Source of the DNA: Klebsiella michiganensis
Lineage (GTDB): Bacteria > Pseudomonadota > Gammaproteobacteria > Enterobacterales > Enterobacteriaceae
NCBI GenBank assembly: GCA_000963575.1
Contig: CP011077.1
Location: 744,001-808,000, forward strand
Length of the DNA stretch: 64,000 nucleotides
Direction: 5' to 3'
A program made the position numbers and the translations under genes. This document shows, piece by piece, positions 23,265 through 31,946 of the stretch; position 1 is the first letter of the stretch, and the number at the start of each line of letters is the position of its first letter. Under the pieces are notes generated by a model, which saw only the letters and a program-made list of their open reading frames with translations, was not told the origin of the DNA and did no database searches.

Positions 23265-25862
23265 GTGCTAGAAGAATACCGTAAGCACGTAGCTGAACGT
23301 GCCGCAGAAGGGATTGTTCCAAAACCCTTAGATGCCACCCAAATGGCCGCACTGGTTGAGCTGCTGAAAACCCCACCAGCAGGTGAAGAAGCATTCCTGT
23401 TAGATCTGATTACTAACCGTGTACCACCGGGCGTTGATGAAGCCGCCTACGTGAAAGCCGGTTTCCTTGCTGCCATTGCCAAAGGCGATGCTACTTCCCC
23501 GCTGATCTCCCCTGAAAAAGCCGTTGAACTGCTGGGCACCATGCAGGGTGGCTACAACATTCATCCGCTGATTGACGCGCTGGATAACGAAAAGCTGGCG
23601 CCGATTGCCGCCAAAGCGCTGTCCCACACGCTGCTGATGTTCGATAACTTCTATGATGTAGAAGAGAAAGCCAAAGCGGGCAACACCTACGCTCAGCAAG
23701 TGCTGAAGTCCTGGTCAGAAGCCGAGTGGTTCCTGTCTCGCCCTAAACTGGCCGAGAAAATCACCGTTACCGTCTTTAAAGTCACCGGTGAAACCAACAC
23801 CGATGACCTGTCCCCGGCGCCGGACGCATGGTCCCGCCCGGACATCCCGCTGCACGCCCTGGCGATGCTGAAAAACGCCCGTGAAGGCATTGAGCCGGAT
23901 CAGGCTGGCGTGATTGGCCCTATTAAGCAGATTGAAGCGCTGCAGAAAAAAGGTTTCCCGCTGGCCTACGTAGGCGACGTTGTGGGCACCGGTTCTTCCC
24001 GTAAATCCGCCACCAACTCCGTGCTGTGGTTCATGGGTGACGATATCCCGAACGTGCCAAACAAGCGCGGCGGTGGCGTTGTGCTGGGCGGAAAAATTGC
24101 GCCAATCTTCTTCAATACCATGGAAGATGCCGGTGCGCTGCCGATCGAAGTTGACGTAAATGATCTGAATATGGGCGATGTGATCGACATTTACCCGTAC
24201 AAAGGCGAAGTGCGTAATCACCAAACCGATGCGGTAATCGCCAACTTTGAACTGAAAACCGACGTGCTGCTGGACGAAGTCCGCGCCGGGGGCCGTATCC
24301 CGCTGATCATCGGCCGTGGCCTGACGACCAAAGCGCGTGAAGCGCTTAGCCTGCCGCACAGCGACGTTTTCGTTCAGGCGAAAGACGTTGCCGCCAGCAC
24401 CCGTGGTTACTCGCTGGCGCAGAAAATGGTTGGTCGTGCCTGTGGCGTGGAAGGTATTCGCCCTGGCGCTTACTGCGAACCGAAGATGACTTCCGTAGGT
24501 TCCCAGGACACCACCGGGCCAATGACGCGTGACGAGCTGAAAGACCTTGCCTGTCTTGGTTTCTCCGCGGATCTGGTGATGCAGTCCTTCTGTCACACCG
24601 CCGCTTATCCGAAGCCGGTGGACGTCACGACTCACCACACTCTGCCTGACTTCATCATGAACCGTGGCGGCGTGTCCCTGCGTCCTGGCGATGGTGTCAT
24701 TCACTCATGGCTGAACCGCATGCTGCTGCCGGATACCGTTGGCACCGGCGGTGACTCCCATACCCGTTTCCCAATTGGGATTTCCTTCCCGGCGGGGTCT
24801 GGTCTGGTGGCGTTTGCCGCGGCAACCGGCGTTATGCCGCTGGATATGCCTGAATCCGTGCTGGTTCGCTTTAAAGGCGAAATGCAGCCGGGCATTACCC
24901 TGCGTGATTTGGTACATGCGATCCCGCTGTATGCCATCAAACAGGGCCTGCTGACCGTTGAGAAGAAAGGTAAGAAAAATATCTTCTCTGGTCGTATCCT
25001 GGAAATCGAAGGTCTGCCGACGCTGAAAGTTGAGCAAGCGTTTGAGCTGACCGATGCTTCCGCAGAGCGCTCTGCGGCAGGTTGCACCATTAAGCTGGAT
25101 CGCGAGCCGATCGAAGAGTACCTGAATTCAAACATTGTGCTGCTGAAGTGGATGATTGCCGAAGGTTACGGTGACCGTCGTACGCTTGAGCGTCGTGTTC
25201 AGGGCATGGAGAAGTGGCTGGCAGATCCGCAGCTGATGGAAGCCGACGCCGACGCAGAATACGCGGCAGTGATCGACATCGATCTGAACGATATCAAAGA
25301 GCCTATCCTCTGTGCGCCAAATGACCCGGACGATGCTCGTCTGCTGTCCGACGTGGCCGGTGAGAAGATTGACGAAGTGTTTATCGGTTCCTGCATGACC
25401 AACATTGGTCACTTCCGTGCGGCAGGTAAACTGCTGGACAGCCACAAAGGCCAGCTGCCAACTCGCCTGTGGGTGGCGCCGCCAACCCGTATGGACGCGG
25501 CTCAGCTGACGGAAGAGGGGTACTACAGCGTGTTCGGTAAGAGTGGCGCGCGTATCGAAATTCCAGGCTGCTCCCTGTGCATGGGTAACCAGGCTCGCGT
25601 GGCGGATGGTGCGACGGTGGTATCGACTTCAACCCGTAACTTCCCGAACCGTTTAGGGACCGGGGCGAACGTCTTCCTGGCGTCTGCGGAGCTGGCGGCT
25701 GTTGCTTCCCTGCTGGGCAAGCTGCCAACCCCTGACGAGTATCAGACCTTCATGACTCAGGTTGATAAAACGGCTGTAGACACTTACCGCTACCTGAATT
25801 TTGATCAGCTTTCTCAGTACACCGAGAAAGCGGACGGCGTAATCTTCCAGACCGCTGTTTAA
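23265..25862 (+). CDS. acnB: AcnB, aconitate hydratase B
   Basis: 865 residues, the E. coli length, using the GTG at 23265 (VLEEYRKHVAERAAEG) preceded by GAGGAG; a longer in-frame start lacks support. It is the main TCA-cycle aconitase, interconverting citrate and isocitrate, and as apo-protein it binds mRNA. Domain order is the AcnB-type: N-terminal HEAT-like domain 5, swivel domain 4, then the catalytic domains. The [4Fe-4S] ligands lie in GSCMTNIGHF (C710 by E. coli numbering) and CSLCMGN (C769, C772). Confidence 0.98.
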   Translation: MLEEYRKHVAERAAEGIVPKPLDATQMAALVELLKTPPAGEEAFLLDLITNRVPPGVDEAAYVKAGFLAAIAKGDATSPLISPEKAVELLGTMQGGYNIHPLIDALDNEKLAPIAAKALSHTLLMFDNFYDVEEKAKAGNTYAQQVLKSWSEAEWFLSRPKLAEKITVTVFKVTGETNTDDLSPAPDAWSRPDIPLHALAMLKNAREGIEPDQAGVIGPIKQIEALQKKGFPLAYVGDVVGTGSSRKSATNSVLWFMGDDIPNVPNKRGGGVVLGGKIAPIFFNTMEDAGALPIEVDVNDLNMGDVIDIYPYKGEVRNHQTDAVIANFELKTDVLLDEVRAGGRIPLIIGRGLTTKAREALSLPHSDVFVQAKDVAASTRGYSLAQKMVGRACGVEGIRPGAYCEPKMTSVGSQDTTGPMTRDELKDLACLGFSADLVMQSFCHTAAYPKPVDVTTHHTLPDFIMNRGGVSLRPGDGVIHSWLNRMLLPDTVGTGGDSHTRFPIGISFPAGSGLVAFAAATGVMPLDMPESVLVRFKGEMQPGITLRDLVHAIPLYAIKQGLLTVEKKGKKNIFSGRILEIEGLPTLKVEQAFELTDASAERSAAGCTIKLDREPIEEYLNSNIVLLKWMIAEGYGDRRTLERRVQGMEKWLADPQLMEADADAEYAAVIDIDLNDIKEPILCAPNDPDDARLLSDVAGEKIDEVFIGSCMTNIGHFRAAGKLLDSHKGQLPTRLWVAPPTRMDAAQLTEEGYYSVFGKSGARIEIPGCSLCMGNQARVADGATVVSTSTRNFPNRLGTGANVFLASAELAAVASLLGKLPTPDEYQTFMTQVDKTAVDTYRYLNFDQLSQYTEKADGVIFQTAV

Positions 25863-25889
25863 AATCTAAATCCCCTCACTCTGTGTTCA

Positions 25890-25910
25890 CCCTCTCCCTG
25901 TGGGAGAGGG
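25890..25910. repeat. GA-rich palindrome (REP-like) after acnB
   Basis: CCCTCTCCC-tgt-GGGAGAGGG is a perfect 9-bp stem, nested in outer CCCTCAC and GGTGAGGG arms. It lies 27 bases beyond the acnB stop. It belongs to a family of similar palindromes found after several genes in this window. Confidence 0.7.
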
Positions 25911-26057
25911 GCGGGGTGAGGGCATCCCTGCACTGTGCGTTTCTCCTTTTTATTTCTCGTCCTTCTACTCGTCACGCTGTTTTCCCCCAACTTTACTGCG
26001 ATAATTAAGCCTATAGGCGTGGGTGAGGATTTCCCCCGCGATGTAGAGGAAACAGCG

Positions 26058-26420
26058 ATGGACTATGAATTTCTGCGTGACATCACCGGTGTGGTGAAGG
26101 TGCGTATGTCAATGGGGCACGAGGTTGTCGGCCATTGGTTTAATGAGGAAGTGAAGGGTAACCTGGCGCTTCTGGATGAAGTCGAGCAGGCCGTGCTTTC
26201 AGTGAAAGGCAGCGAGCGTCAATGGCAGCGTGCCGGGCATGAATATACCCTGTGGCTGGATGAAGAAGAGGTGATCGTCCGCGCTAATCAACTGGAAATT
26301 TCCGGGGATGAGATGGAAGAGGGGATGAGCTATTACGACGAAGAGAGCCTGTCTTTTTGCGGCGTAGAGGATTTCCTGCAGGTGGTACACGCTTACCGGG
26401 AATTTCTGCAGCAGCGTTAA
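26058..26420 (+). CDS. yacL: YacL, UPF0231 family protein
   Basis: 120 residues from MDYEFLRDITGVVKVRMSMGHEVVGHWFNEE, the same length as E. coli YacL. It is an acidic, soluble-looking protein of unknown function, conserved next to acnB. A longer in-frame start 123 bases upstream (25935) would add a hydrophobic N-terminus but runs through repeat DNA and is not conserved, so I chose the internal ATG. Gene context gives no mechanism. Confidence 0.93.
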   Translation: MDYEFLRDITGVVKVRMSMGHEVVGHWFNEEVKGNLALLDEVEQAVLSVKGSERQWQRAGHEYTLWLDEEEVIVRANQLEISGDEMEEGMSYYDEESLSFCGVEDFLQVVHAYREFLQQR

Positions 26421-26424
26421 CCCG

Positions 26425-26487
26425 CGTGGAGCCGTTAGCGCTCCACGTTGTTCGGGCTCTGAGACAATGACCGTGGTTGCACGGTCA
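26425..26487. terminator. Two convergent hairpins between yacL and yacC
   Basis: An imperfect hairpin (CGTGGAG with CTCCACG, ending at 26447) and a perfect 8-bp hairpin TGACCGTG-gttg-CACGGTCA (26468-26487) lie in the gap where E. coli carries speD-speE. Neither has a strong T-run. Confidence 0.5.
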
Positions 26488-26513
26488 GTATGTCCGCCCC
26501 GGGGGGTAAAGCG

Positions 26514-26861
26514 TTATTTAACGTAGGCCAGCAGGCTTAAGGAATCGCGCGCCAGAGATTTGCATTTTGTTGCCGTGGGGATGGCAATGCCGCTTAAATC
26601 TTTGTAACTGTCTTCACCCAACGCTTTCATGTTCCAGCTATCGTAGTTGCTGAGATCCCATTGATTTTGTTGGGCAAAAAATACCAGAGCGCGTCGGATC
26701 TGGCCGTTAGGGAGATTTTGGTAGCCACAATCATTTTTCAAGAACACAAATACCGCAGTCAGATCGGCCATATCTTCTGCTTCAGACTCACTCAGCGCCA
26801 GGCTGCTGGTAGAAAAAGCCAGCAAAATGCCCAGTAATAACGCCCTAACTCCCATCTTCAT
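26514..26861 (-). CDS. yacC: YacC, periplasmic pilotin-like protein
   Basis: 115 residues from MKMGVRALLLG, equal to E. coli YacC; an ATG four codons earlier and one two codons later are alternatives. It has an N-terminal signal peptide (hydrophobic to about residue 20, ending SLA), then ALSESEAEDMADLTAVFVFLKNDCGYQNLPNGQIRRALVFF, which is nearly invariant. Two cysteines probably pair. The family is related to AspS-type type II secretion pilotins, but no function is proven. In E. coli it lies upstream of speE-speD; here those genes are absent. Confidence 0.93.
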   Translation of the reverse strand: MKMGVRALLLGILLAFSTSSLALSESEAEDMADLTAVFVFLKNDCGYQNLPNGQIRRALVFFAQQNQWDLSNYDSWNMKALGEDSYKDLSGIAIPTATKCKSLARDSLSLLAYVK

Positions 26862-26941
26862 CACGTCTACCACTTTTTCTTAGATACGAAACGTTAACAC
26901 AGTTAAACAGGCGTCGACGATATTTATTATGAGCTTAAAAC

Positions 26942-26972
26942 TTGACCTTACCGTTAGGGAAAGGTTTATGCT
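26942..26972 (+). promoter_or_regulatory. CueR-type promoter of cueO
   Basis: TTGACC (26942-26947) and TATGCT (26967-26972) are separated by 19 bases, the long spacer typical of MerR-family activators. The spacer carries a dyad, ACCTTACCG-tta-GGGAAAGGT, matching 7 of 9 positions. This fits copper-responsive activation by CueR. Confidence 0.85.
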
Positions 26973-27005
26973 CGGCCACAAGTATGCCACCTAAAGGAAC
27001 TGACT

Positions 27006-28598
27006 ATGCATCGCCGTAATTTTTTAAAATATACCGCGGCGCTGGGGGCTTTCAGCGCGCTGCCGCTCTGGAGCCGTGCCGCGCTGGCTGCCGATCGTCC
27101 GGCGTTGCCTGTCCCACCTTTGCTTGCTCCTGATGTTAAAAATAGCATTCGCCTCACCGTAAACGCAGGAAAGAGCGTTTTTGCCGGGAAATCGGCCACA
27201 ACCTGGGGCTACAACGGCACTTTGCTTGGCCCGGCGCTAAAACTAACGCAAGGCGAAGCGGTCACGGTTGATATTCATAATAACCTGGCAGAAGAAACCA
27301 CATTGCACTGGCATGGACTTGAAGTCGGCGGCGAAGTTGACGGCGGTCCTCAGGGCGTTATCGCGGCGGGCGCAAAGCGGAGCGTCACCTTCACGCCGCA
27401 GCAGCGCGCGGCGACCTGCTGGTTCCACCCGCATCAGCATGGTAAAACCGGGCATCAGGTGGCCATGGGACTTGGTGGTCTGGTGTTGATTGAGGATAAC
27501 GAAAGCGCCCAACTGATGTTGCCTAAGCAGTGGGGCATCGATGATATTCCGCTGATTATTCAGGACAAACGTTTTGGACAAAACGGTGAGATTGACTACC
27601 AGCTGGATGTGATGAGTGCTGCCGTAGGTTGGTTTGGCGACACGCTGCTGTGTAACGGCGCCGTTTATCCCCAGCATACCAATCCGCGCGGCTGGCTGCG
27701 TCTGCGCTTACTTAACGGCTGCAATGCTCGTTCACTGAACATCGCTGCCAGCGACAATCGTCCGCTCTACGTCATTGCCAGCGACGGCGGGCTGCTGGCA
27801 GAGCCGGTCAAAGTCACTGAGCTGGAAATTCTGATGGGCGAACGGTTCGAAGTGCTGGTGGATACCCGTGACGGCAAGCCATTTGATATCGTCACGCTGC
27901 CGGTGAAGCAAATGGGGATGACCGTGGCGCCTTTCGACAAGCCAGCCCCGGTGGTTCGCATCCAGCCGCTGATTATCGCGGCCTCCGGCACGCTGCCTGA
28001 CAAACTGGTCGACGTGCCTGTGCTTCCGTCGCTGGAAGGCGTAACGGAACGCTGGCTCCAACTGATGATGGACCCAATGCTCGATATGATGGGTATGCAG
28101 GCGCTAATGGATAAATACGGCATGCAGGCCATGGCGGGAATGTCGATGGACAGCCACGGTGATATGGGCGGTATGGACCATGGCAATATGAAGGGGATGG
28201 GCCACGGCAGTATGGGGCACATGGATCATGGCGGCATGAGCCACGGATTTGATTTCCACAACGCCAATAAAATCAACGGCAAAGCTTTCGATATGGCGAC
28301 CCCGGCGTTTGCCGCGCAAAAGGGGAAGTACGAAAAATGGACGATATCAGGGGAAGGCGACATGATGCTGCACCCGTTCCATATTCACGGCACCCAGTTC
28401 CGTATCCTGTCCGAAAACGGAAAACCAGTGGCGGCACATCGCCAGGGTTGGAAAGACACGGTGAAGGTAGAAGGTGCACGCAGCGAAGTGCTGGTGAGGT
28501 TCGATCATGCTGCACCAAAAGAAGCGGCCTACATGGCGCACTGTCACCTGCTGGAGCATGAAGATACCGGAATGATGCTCGGTTTTACCGTCGCGTAA
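27006..28598 (+). CDS. cueO: CueO, periplasmic multicopper oxidase
   Basis: 530 residues, against 516 in E. coli. It oxidises Cu(I) to Cu(II) in the periplasm. A Tat signal (HRRNFLKYTAALGAFSALPLW) is followed by three cupredoxin domains. The copper motifs are HWHG, HPHQHG, HPFHIHG and HCHLLEH. The family's Met/His-rich copper-binding insert (about residues 350-420) is longer than in E. coli, with many MGH, MDHGG and GNM units. It is preceded by a CueR-type promoter and divergent from yacC. Confidence 0.97.
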   Translation: MHRRNFLKYTAALGAFSALPLWSRAALAADRPALPVPPLLAPDVKNSIRLTVNAGKSVFAGKSATTWGYNGTLLGPALKLTQGEAVTVDIHNNLAEETTLHWHGLEVGGEVDGGPQGVIAAGAKRSVTFTPQQRAATCWFHPHQHGKTGHQVAMGLGGLVLIEDNESAQLMLPKQWGIDDIPLIIQDKRFGQNGEIDYQLDVMSAAVGWFGDTLLCNGAVYPQHTNPRGWLRLRLLNGCNARSLNIAASDNRPLYVIASDGGLLAEPVKVTELEILMGERFEVLVDTRDGKPFDIVTLPVKQMGMTVAPFDKPAPVVRIQPLIIAASGTLPDKLVDVPVLPSLEGVTERWLQLMMDPMLDMMGMQALMDKYGMQAMAGMSMDSHGDMGGMDHGNMKGMGHGSMGHMDHGGMSHGFDFHNANKINGKAFDMATPAFAAQKGKYEKWTISGEGDMMLHPFHIHGTQFRILSENGKPVAAHRQGWKDTVKVEGARSEVLVRFDHAAPKEAAYMAHCHLLEHEDTGMMLGFTVA

Positions 28599-28605
28599 AA
28601 GAAAG

Positions 28606-28629
28606 TGCGGGTGGCCTGAGCCACCCGCA
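28606..28629. terminator. Convergent hairpin between cueO and gcd
   Basis: TGCGGGTGGC-ctga-GCCACCCGCA is a perfect 10-bp stem with a 4-base loop lying between the two convergent stops. No T-run, but it is well placed. Confidence 0.7.
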
Positions 28630-28634
28630 AGGCG

Positions 28635-31040
28635 TTATTTCGCGTCGTCCGGCAGAGCGTACGCCACAATATAATCCCCCATCTTCGTGCCGAAGGAGCC
28701 ATGGCCACCTGCGGAAATCACCACGTACTGCTTACCGTTAACTTCATATGTCATTGGCGTAGCCTGTCCACCCGCCGGCAGACGCGCTTCCCACAGCTGT
28801 TTCCCGTCACGCATATCAAACGCGCGCAGGTAGTTATCTGCGGAGGCACCAATAAACATCACGTTACCGGCGGTGGAGATTGGGCCACCCAGCATCGGCA
28901 TCCCCATGCGGAATTTCATTGGAATACCGGTTGGGAACGGCATGCTGTCTTCCACGGTACCAATACGTTTCTTCCACACGATTTCGTTGGTTTTCAGGTC
29001 AACGCCGGAAATGTAGCCCCAGGCCGGCTGTTTACACGGCAGGCCAAGCGGCGACAGGAACGGATTGAGCGTCACGCCATACGGGACGCCGTACTGTGGC
29101 TGAACGCCGGATTCGGTGCCTGAGCCTTTTGCATCTTTCGGTGGTTCCATTGGGTTGCCCGGCCCGCGTGGAATCAGCTTAGACACGAACGGCAGTGCCA
29201 TTGGGTTAGTCATTGCGACCTGATTATTCGGGTCAACGGAAATCCCGCCCCATTCGAACATGCCCAGGTTGCCCGGGAAGACCAGCGTCCCTTTTTCTGA
29301 AGGCGGGGTAAAGATGCCTTCATAGCGCATACTGTGGAACATCACGCGGCAGACCAGCTGGTCAAACATTGTTGCGCCCCACATATCCGCCCCGCTCAGG
29401 TCTTTCTTCGGCCTGAAGGTCAGTTCGGAGAACGGCTGAGTCGGGGAAACATGGTCGCCTTTAGCTGCCCCTTGTGGAACAGGTTGTTCAGGCGCCGGCA
29501 CCACTAACTTACCGTCGCGGCGATCCAGCACAAAGATGTTGCCGGTTTTAGCCGGGGCGTAGACAACCGGTACTTTATTACCGTTCTTGTCGGTGATATC
29601 CGCCAGCGTTGGCTGGGCAGGCATGTCCATGTCCCACAGATCGTGATGAACGGTCTGATAGAACCAGGCCAGTTTACCGGTAGTGGCATTCAGCGCCACG
29701 ATGCTGCTGGCGTAGCGCTCCTGCTCAGGCGTGCGGTTGCCGCCCCAGATATCTGGCGTGGTCACGCCCATCGGCAGGTAAACCAGATCCAGTTTTGCGT
29801 CATACGCCGCCGGAGCCCACGAGTTCGGGGAGTTGAGCGTGTAATGATGTTCGTCATCCGGGATAGCGTTTGGATCTTTTGCGCCTGGGTCAAACGCCCA
29901 CAGCAATTTACCGGTATTAACGTCAAAACCACGAATCACGCCAGAAGGCTCGCGAGTGGAGAAGTTATCGGTCACCGCCCCGGCAATCACAATGACCTTG
30001 TCGGTCACGATCGGCGGTGAGGTTGGCTCATACATCCCAGGCGTGGTCACCGGCTGGTTGGTTTGCAGGTTCAGGATGCCTTTGTTCGCGAAGCTCTCAC
30101 ACAGCTTGCCGGTGTCGGCGTTCAGCGCGAACAGGCGACCGTCGTTCACCGGCAGAATGATGCGGCGAGGGCAGTCGGCGACGACGTCCGGAGAGGCGTT
30201 ATCCGCGGTGGCTTCGTGGTAAGAAACGCCGCGGCAGGTGACGTGCTGGAACGAAGGGTCGGTATTTAACTGAGGATCAAACTTCCACTTCTCTTTCCCG
30301 GTAGAGGCATCCAGCGCGAACAGTTGCTGGTGGGCAGTACACAGGTAAAGCATGTCGCGGATTTTGATTGGGGTGACTTCGTTGGTGATTTCACCCGGGT
30401 CAGTCGCACGCTTCACGTCACCGGTCTGGAAGCGCCAGGCTTCCTTCAACTGGCCCACGTTTTGCGTGGTGATCTGCTTGAGCGGGGAGAAACGCTGCCC
30501 TTCCTGATTTCGGCCATAGGCGGGCCAGTCGGCATCAGGAATGGAGGACTCCGCGGCAGTGGCTGTGTTATCCAGATTCAGCGTACCGTTGATCTCTTGC
30601 GGGTCGTTGAAGCCCGCCCAGACCAGCACGACGGCGGTAATCAGCAGGGAAACCACCAGCGATGCTGCCGCGCCGCTTGCCGGGATCGCCAGGCGACGAT
30701 ACACAAACGGCAGCAGAAGCCAGACGCCGAAGAACACCAGCACGTCGCAGCGTGGCGTCAGCGCCCAGAAGTCGAAGCCGACTTCCCAGACGCCCCAGGC
30801 CATAGTACACAGCAGCAGGGCAGCGTAAAGCCAAAGCGCGGAGGCTTTGCTTTTCCACAGTAGCCAGGCGACGCCGAGCATCACCAGGCCGGCTATCGGG
30901 TAGTACCACGACCCGCCGATAGCCACTAACCATATTCCGCCAAAGAGTAAATAGAGCCCGCAAAGAACGGCAAAGAGGGCTGAGAGGGTCACAAATAGTT
31001 GCGATCCGGTTTTATTTGTTTTCACAATTATCACACTCAT
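28635..31040 (-). CDS. gcd: Gcd, membrane-bound PQQ glucose dehydrogenase
   Basis: 801 residues from the ATG at 31040; GTG starts a few codons downstream are also possible and E. coli Gcd has 796. It oxidises glucose to gluconolactone in the periplasm and passes electrons to ubiquinone. It has five N-terminal transmembrane segments, then an eight-bladed beta-propeller beginning DWPAYGRNQEGQRFSPL. Conserved motifs include TCRGVSYHE, SPNSWAPAAYDAKLDLVYLPMG and the C-terminal GGHGSFGTKMGDYIVAYALP. Whether the host makes PQQ cannot be seen here. Confidence 0.96.
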   Translation of the reverse strand: MSVIIVKTNKTGSQLFVTLSALFAVLCGLYLLFGGIWLVAIGGSWYYPIAGLVMLGVAWLLWKSKASALWLYAALLLCTMAWGVWEVGFDFWALTPRCDVLVFFGVWLLLPFVYRRLAIPASGAAASLVVSLLITAVVLVWAGFNDPQEINGTLNLDNTATAAESSIPDADWPAYGRNQEGQRFSPLKQITTQNVGQLKEAWRFQTGDVKRATDPGEITNEVTPIKIRDMLYLCTAHQQLFALDASTGKEKWKFDPQLNTDPSFQHVTCRGVSYHEATADNASPDVVADCPRRIILPVNDGRLFALNADTGKLCESFANKGILNLQTNQPVTTPGMYEPTSPPIVTDKVIVIAGAVTDNFSTREPSGVIRGFDVNTGKLLWAFDPGAKDPNAIPDDEHHYTLNSPNSWAPAAYDAKLDLVYLPMGVTTPDIWGGNRTPEQERYASSIVALNATTGKLAWFYQTVHHDLWDMDMPAQPTLADITDKNGNKVPVVYAPAKTGNIFVLDRRDGKLVVPAPEQPVPQGAAKGDHVSPTQPFSELTFRPKKDLSGADMWGATMFDQLVCRVMFHSMRYEGIFTPPSEKGTLVFPGNLGMFEWGGISVDPNNQVAMTNPMALPFVSKLIPRGPGNPMEPPKDAKGSGTESGVQPQYGVPYGVTLNPFLSPLGLPCKQPAWGYISGVDLKTNEIVWKKRIGTVEDSMPFPTGIPMKFRMGMPMLGGPISTAGNVMFIGASADNYLRAFDMRDGKQLWEARLPAGGQATPMTYEVNGKQYVVISAGGHGSFGTKMGDYIVAYALPDDAK

Positions 31041-31221
31041 AAAGGTTTGATAGCATTTAATTATAGTTATTAACAAGTGTGATGGTTGTCACATTTATGG
31101 CTTTTTTTTGAAGTGCGGATGTGAAGGCCATTTGCTGGTATACTCCTCGCCTCAATATTTTGTGTTGGCTGCAGGTTCACCAGCATTAAATGATTTGTTT
31201 TTAAATCATATGGTTAGAGAT

Positions 31222-31758
31222 ATGAAACATACTGTTGAAGTGATGATCCCGGAAGCGGAGATCAAAGCCCGTGTCGCTGAACTGGGTCGTCAAATCACCG
31301 AACACTATCGCGACAGCGGCAGTGACATGGTGCTGGTAGGTCTGCTGCGCGGTTCATTTATGTTTATGGCCGATCTGTGCCGTGAAGTGCAGGTGTCCCA
31401 CGAAGTCGATTTTATGACCGCTTCCAGCTACGGCAGCGGCATGTCCACCACTCGTGACGTGAAGATCCTGAAAGATCTGGATGAAGACATTCGCGGCAAA
31501 GATGTGCTGATCGTCGAAGACATTATCGACTCCGGCAATACCCTGAGCAAAGTGCGTGAAATCCTGAGCCTGCGCGAGCCAAAATCTCTGGCCATTTGTA
31601 CGCTGCTGGACAAACCAACCCGCCGCGAAGTGAACGTTGACGTTGAATACGTTGGCTTCTCTATTCCGGATGAGTTTGTGGTGGGCTACGGCATCGACTA
31701 CGCCCAGCGCTATCGCCACCTGCCGTTCGTCGGCAAAGTGGTCATGCTGGACGAGTAA
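31222..31758 (+). CDS. hpt: Hpt, hypoxanthine phosphoribosyltransferase
   Basis: 178 residues from MKHTVEVMIPEAEIK, the E. coli length; an in-frame ATG four codons earlier is an alternative. It salvages hypoxanthine (and guanine weakly) to nucleotides with PRPP. The PRPP-binding motif VLIVEDIIDSGNTLSKV and the flexible-loop SYGSGMSTT are intact. It is divergent from gcd, and the 181 bases between hold both promoters. The diverged composite repeat follows 9 bases after the stop. Confidence 0.96.
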   Translation: MKHTVEVMIPEAEIKARVAELGRQITEHYRDSGSDMVLVGLLRGSFMFMADLCREVQVSHEVDFMTASSYGSGMSTTRDVKILKDLDEDIRGKDVLIVEDIIDSGNTLSKVREILSLREPKSLAICTLLDKPTRREVNVDVEYVGFSIPDEFVVGYGIDYAQRYRHLPFVGKVVMLDE

Positions 31759-31767
31759 AAGTCGCTA

Positions 31768-31850
31768 GCTAACAAACCTCTGACGAGAGAAGAAATATCA
31801 GAGGGTTTGTTAAAAAAACAGGAAAATCAATTTATTGATTTTCCTGTTTT
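31768..31850 (+). repeat. Diverged third copy of the multi-hairpin intergenic element
   Basis: It starts with GCTAACAA, like the copy at 34461. It then has an imperfect hairpin (AACAAACCTCTGA with TCAGAGGGTTTGTT) and a perfect 17-bp hairpin at 31815-31850 whose inner AAAATCAAT/ATTGATTTT stem is shared with the two fuller copies. It follows the hpt stop by 9 bases on the same strand. The right-hand end and the outer palindromes are missing. The second hairpin ends in a T-rich tract and may terminate hpt. Confidence 0.65.
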
Positions 31851-31903
31851 ATTTTGTGGTGTTTCTGTCGCATCTGTGGATATTGACGCGGATCGGAAGT
31901 ATT

Positions 31904-31926
31904 AAGGGCCTTAAAAGGCCCTTTTT
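31904..31926. terminator. Terminator between hpt and can
   Basis: AAGGGCC-ttaaaa-GGCCCTT is followed by a short T-run. It lies 20 bases before the convergent can stop. Confidence 0.75.
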
Positions 31927-31946
31927 GCTATCCACTTTTACCGGGA

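Noticed and set aside
25935..26057. N-terminal extension of yacL with a hydrophobic segment
   Set aside because: It runs through the repeat-bearing gap after acnB and the family protein starts at MDYEF.
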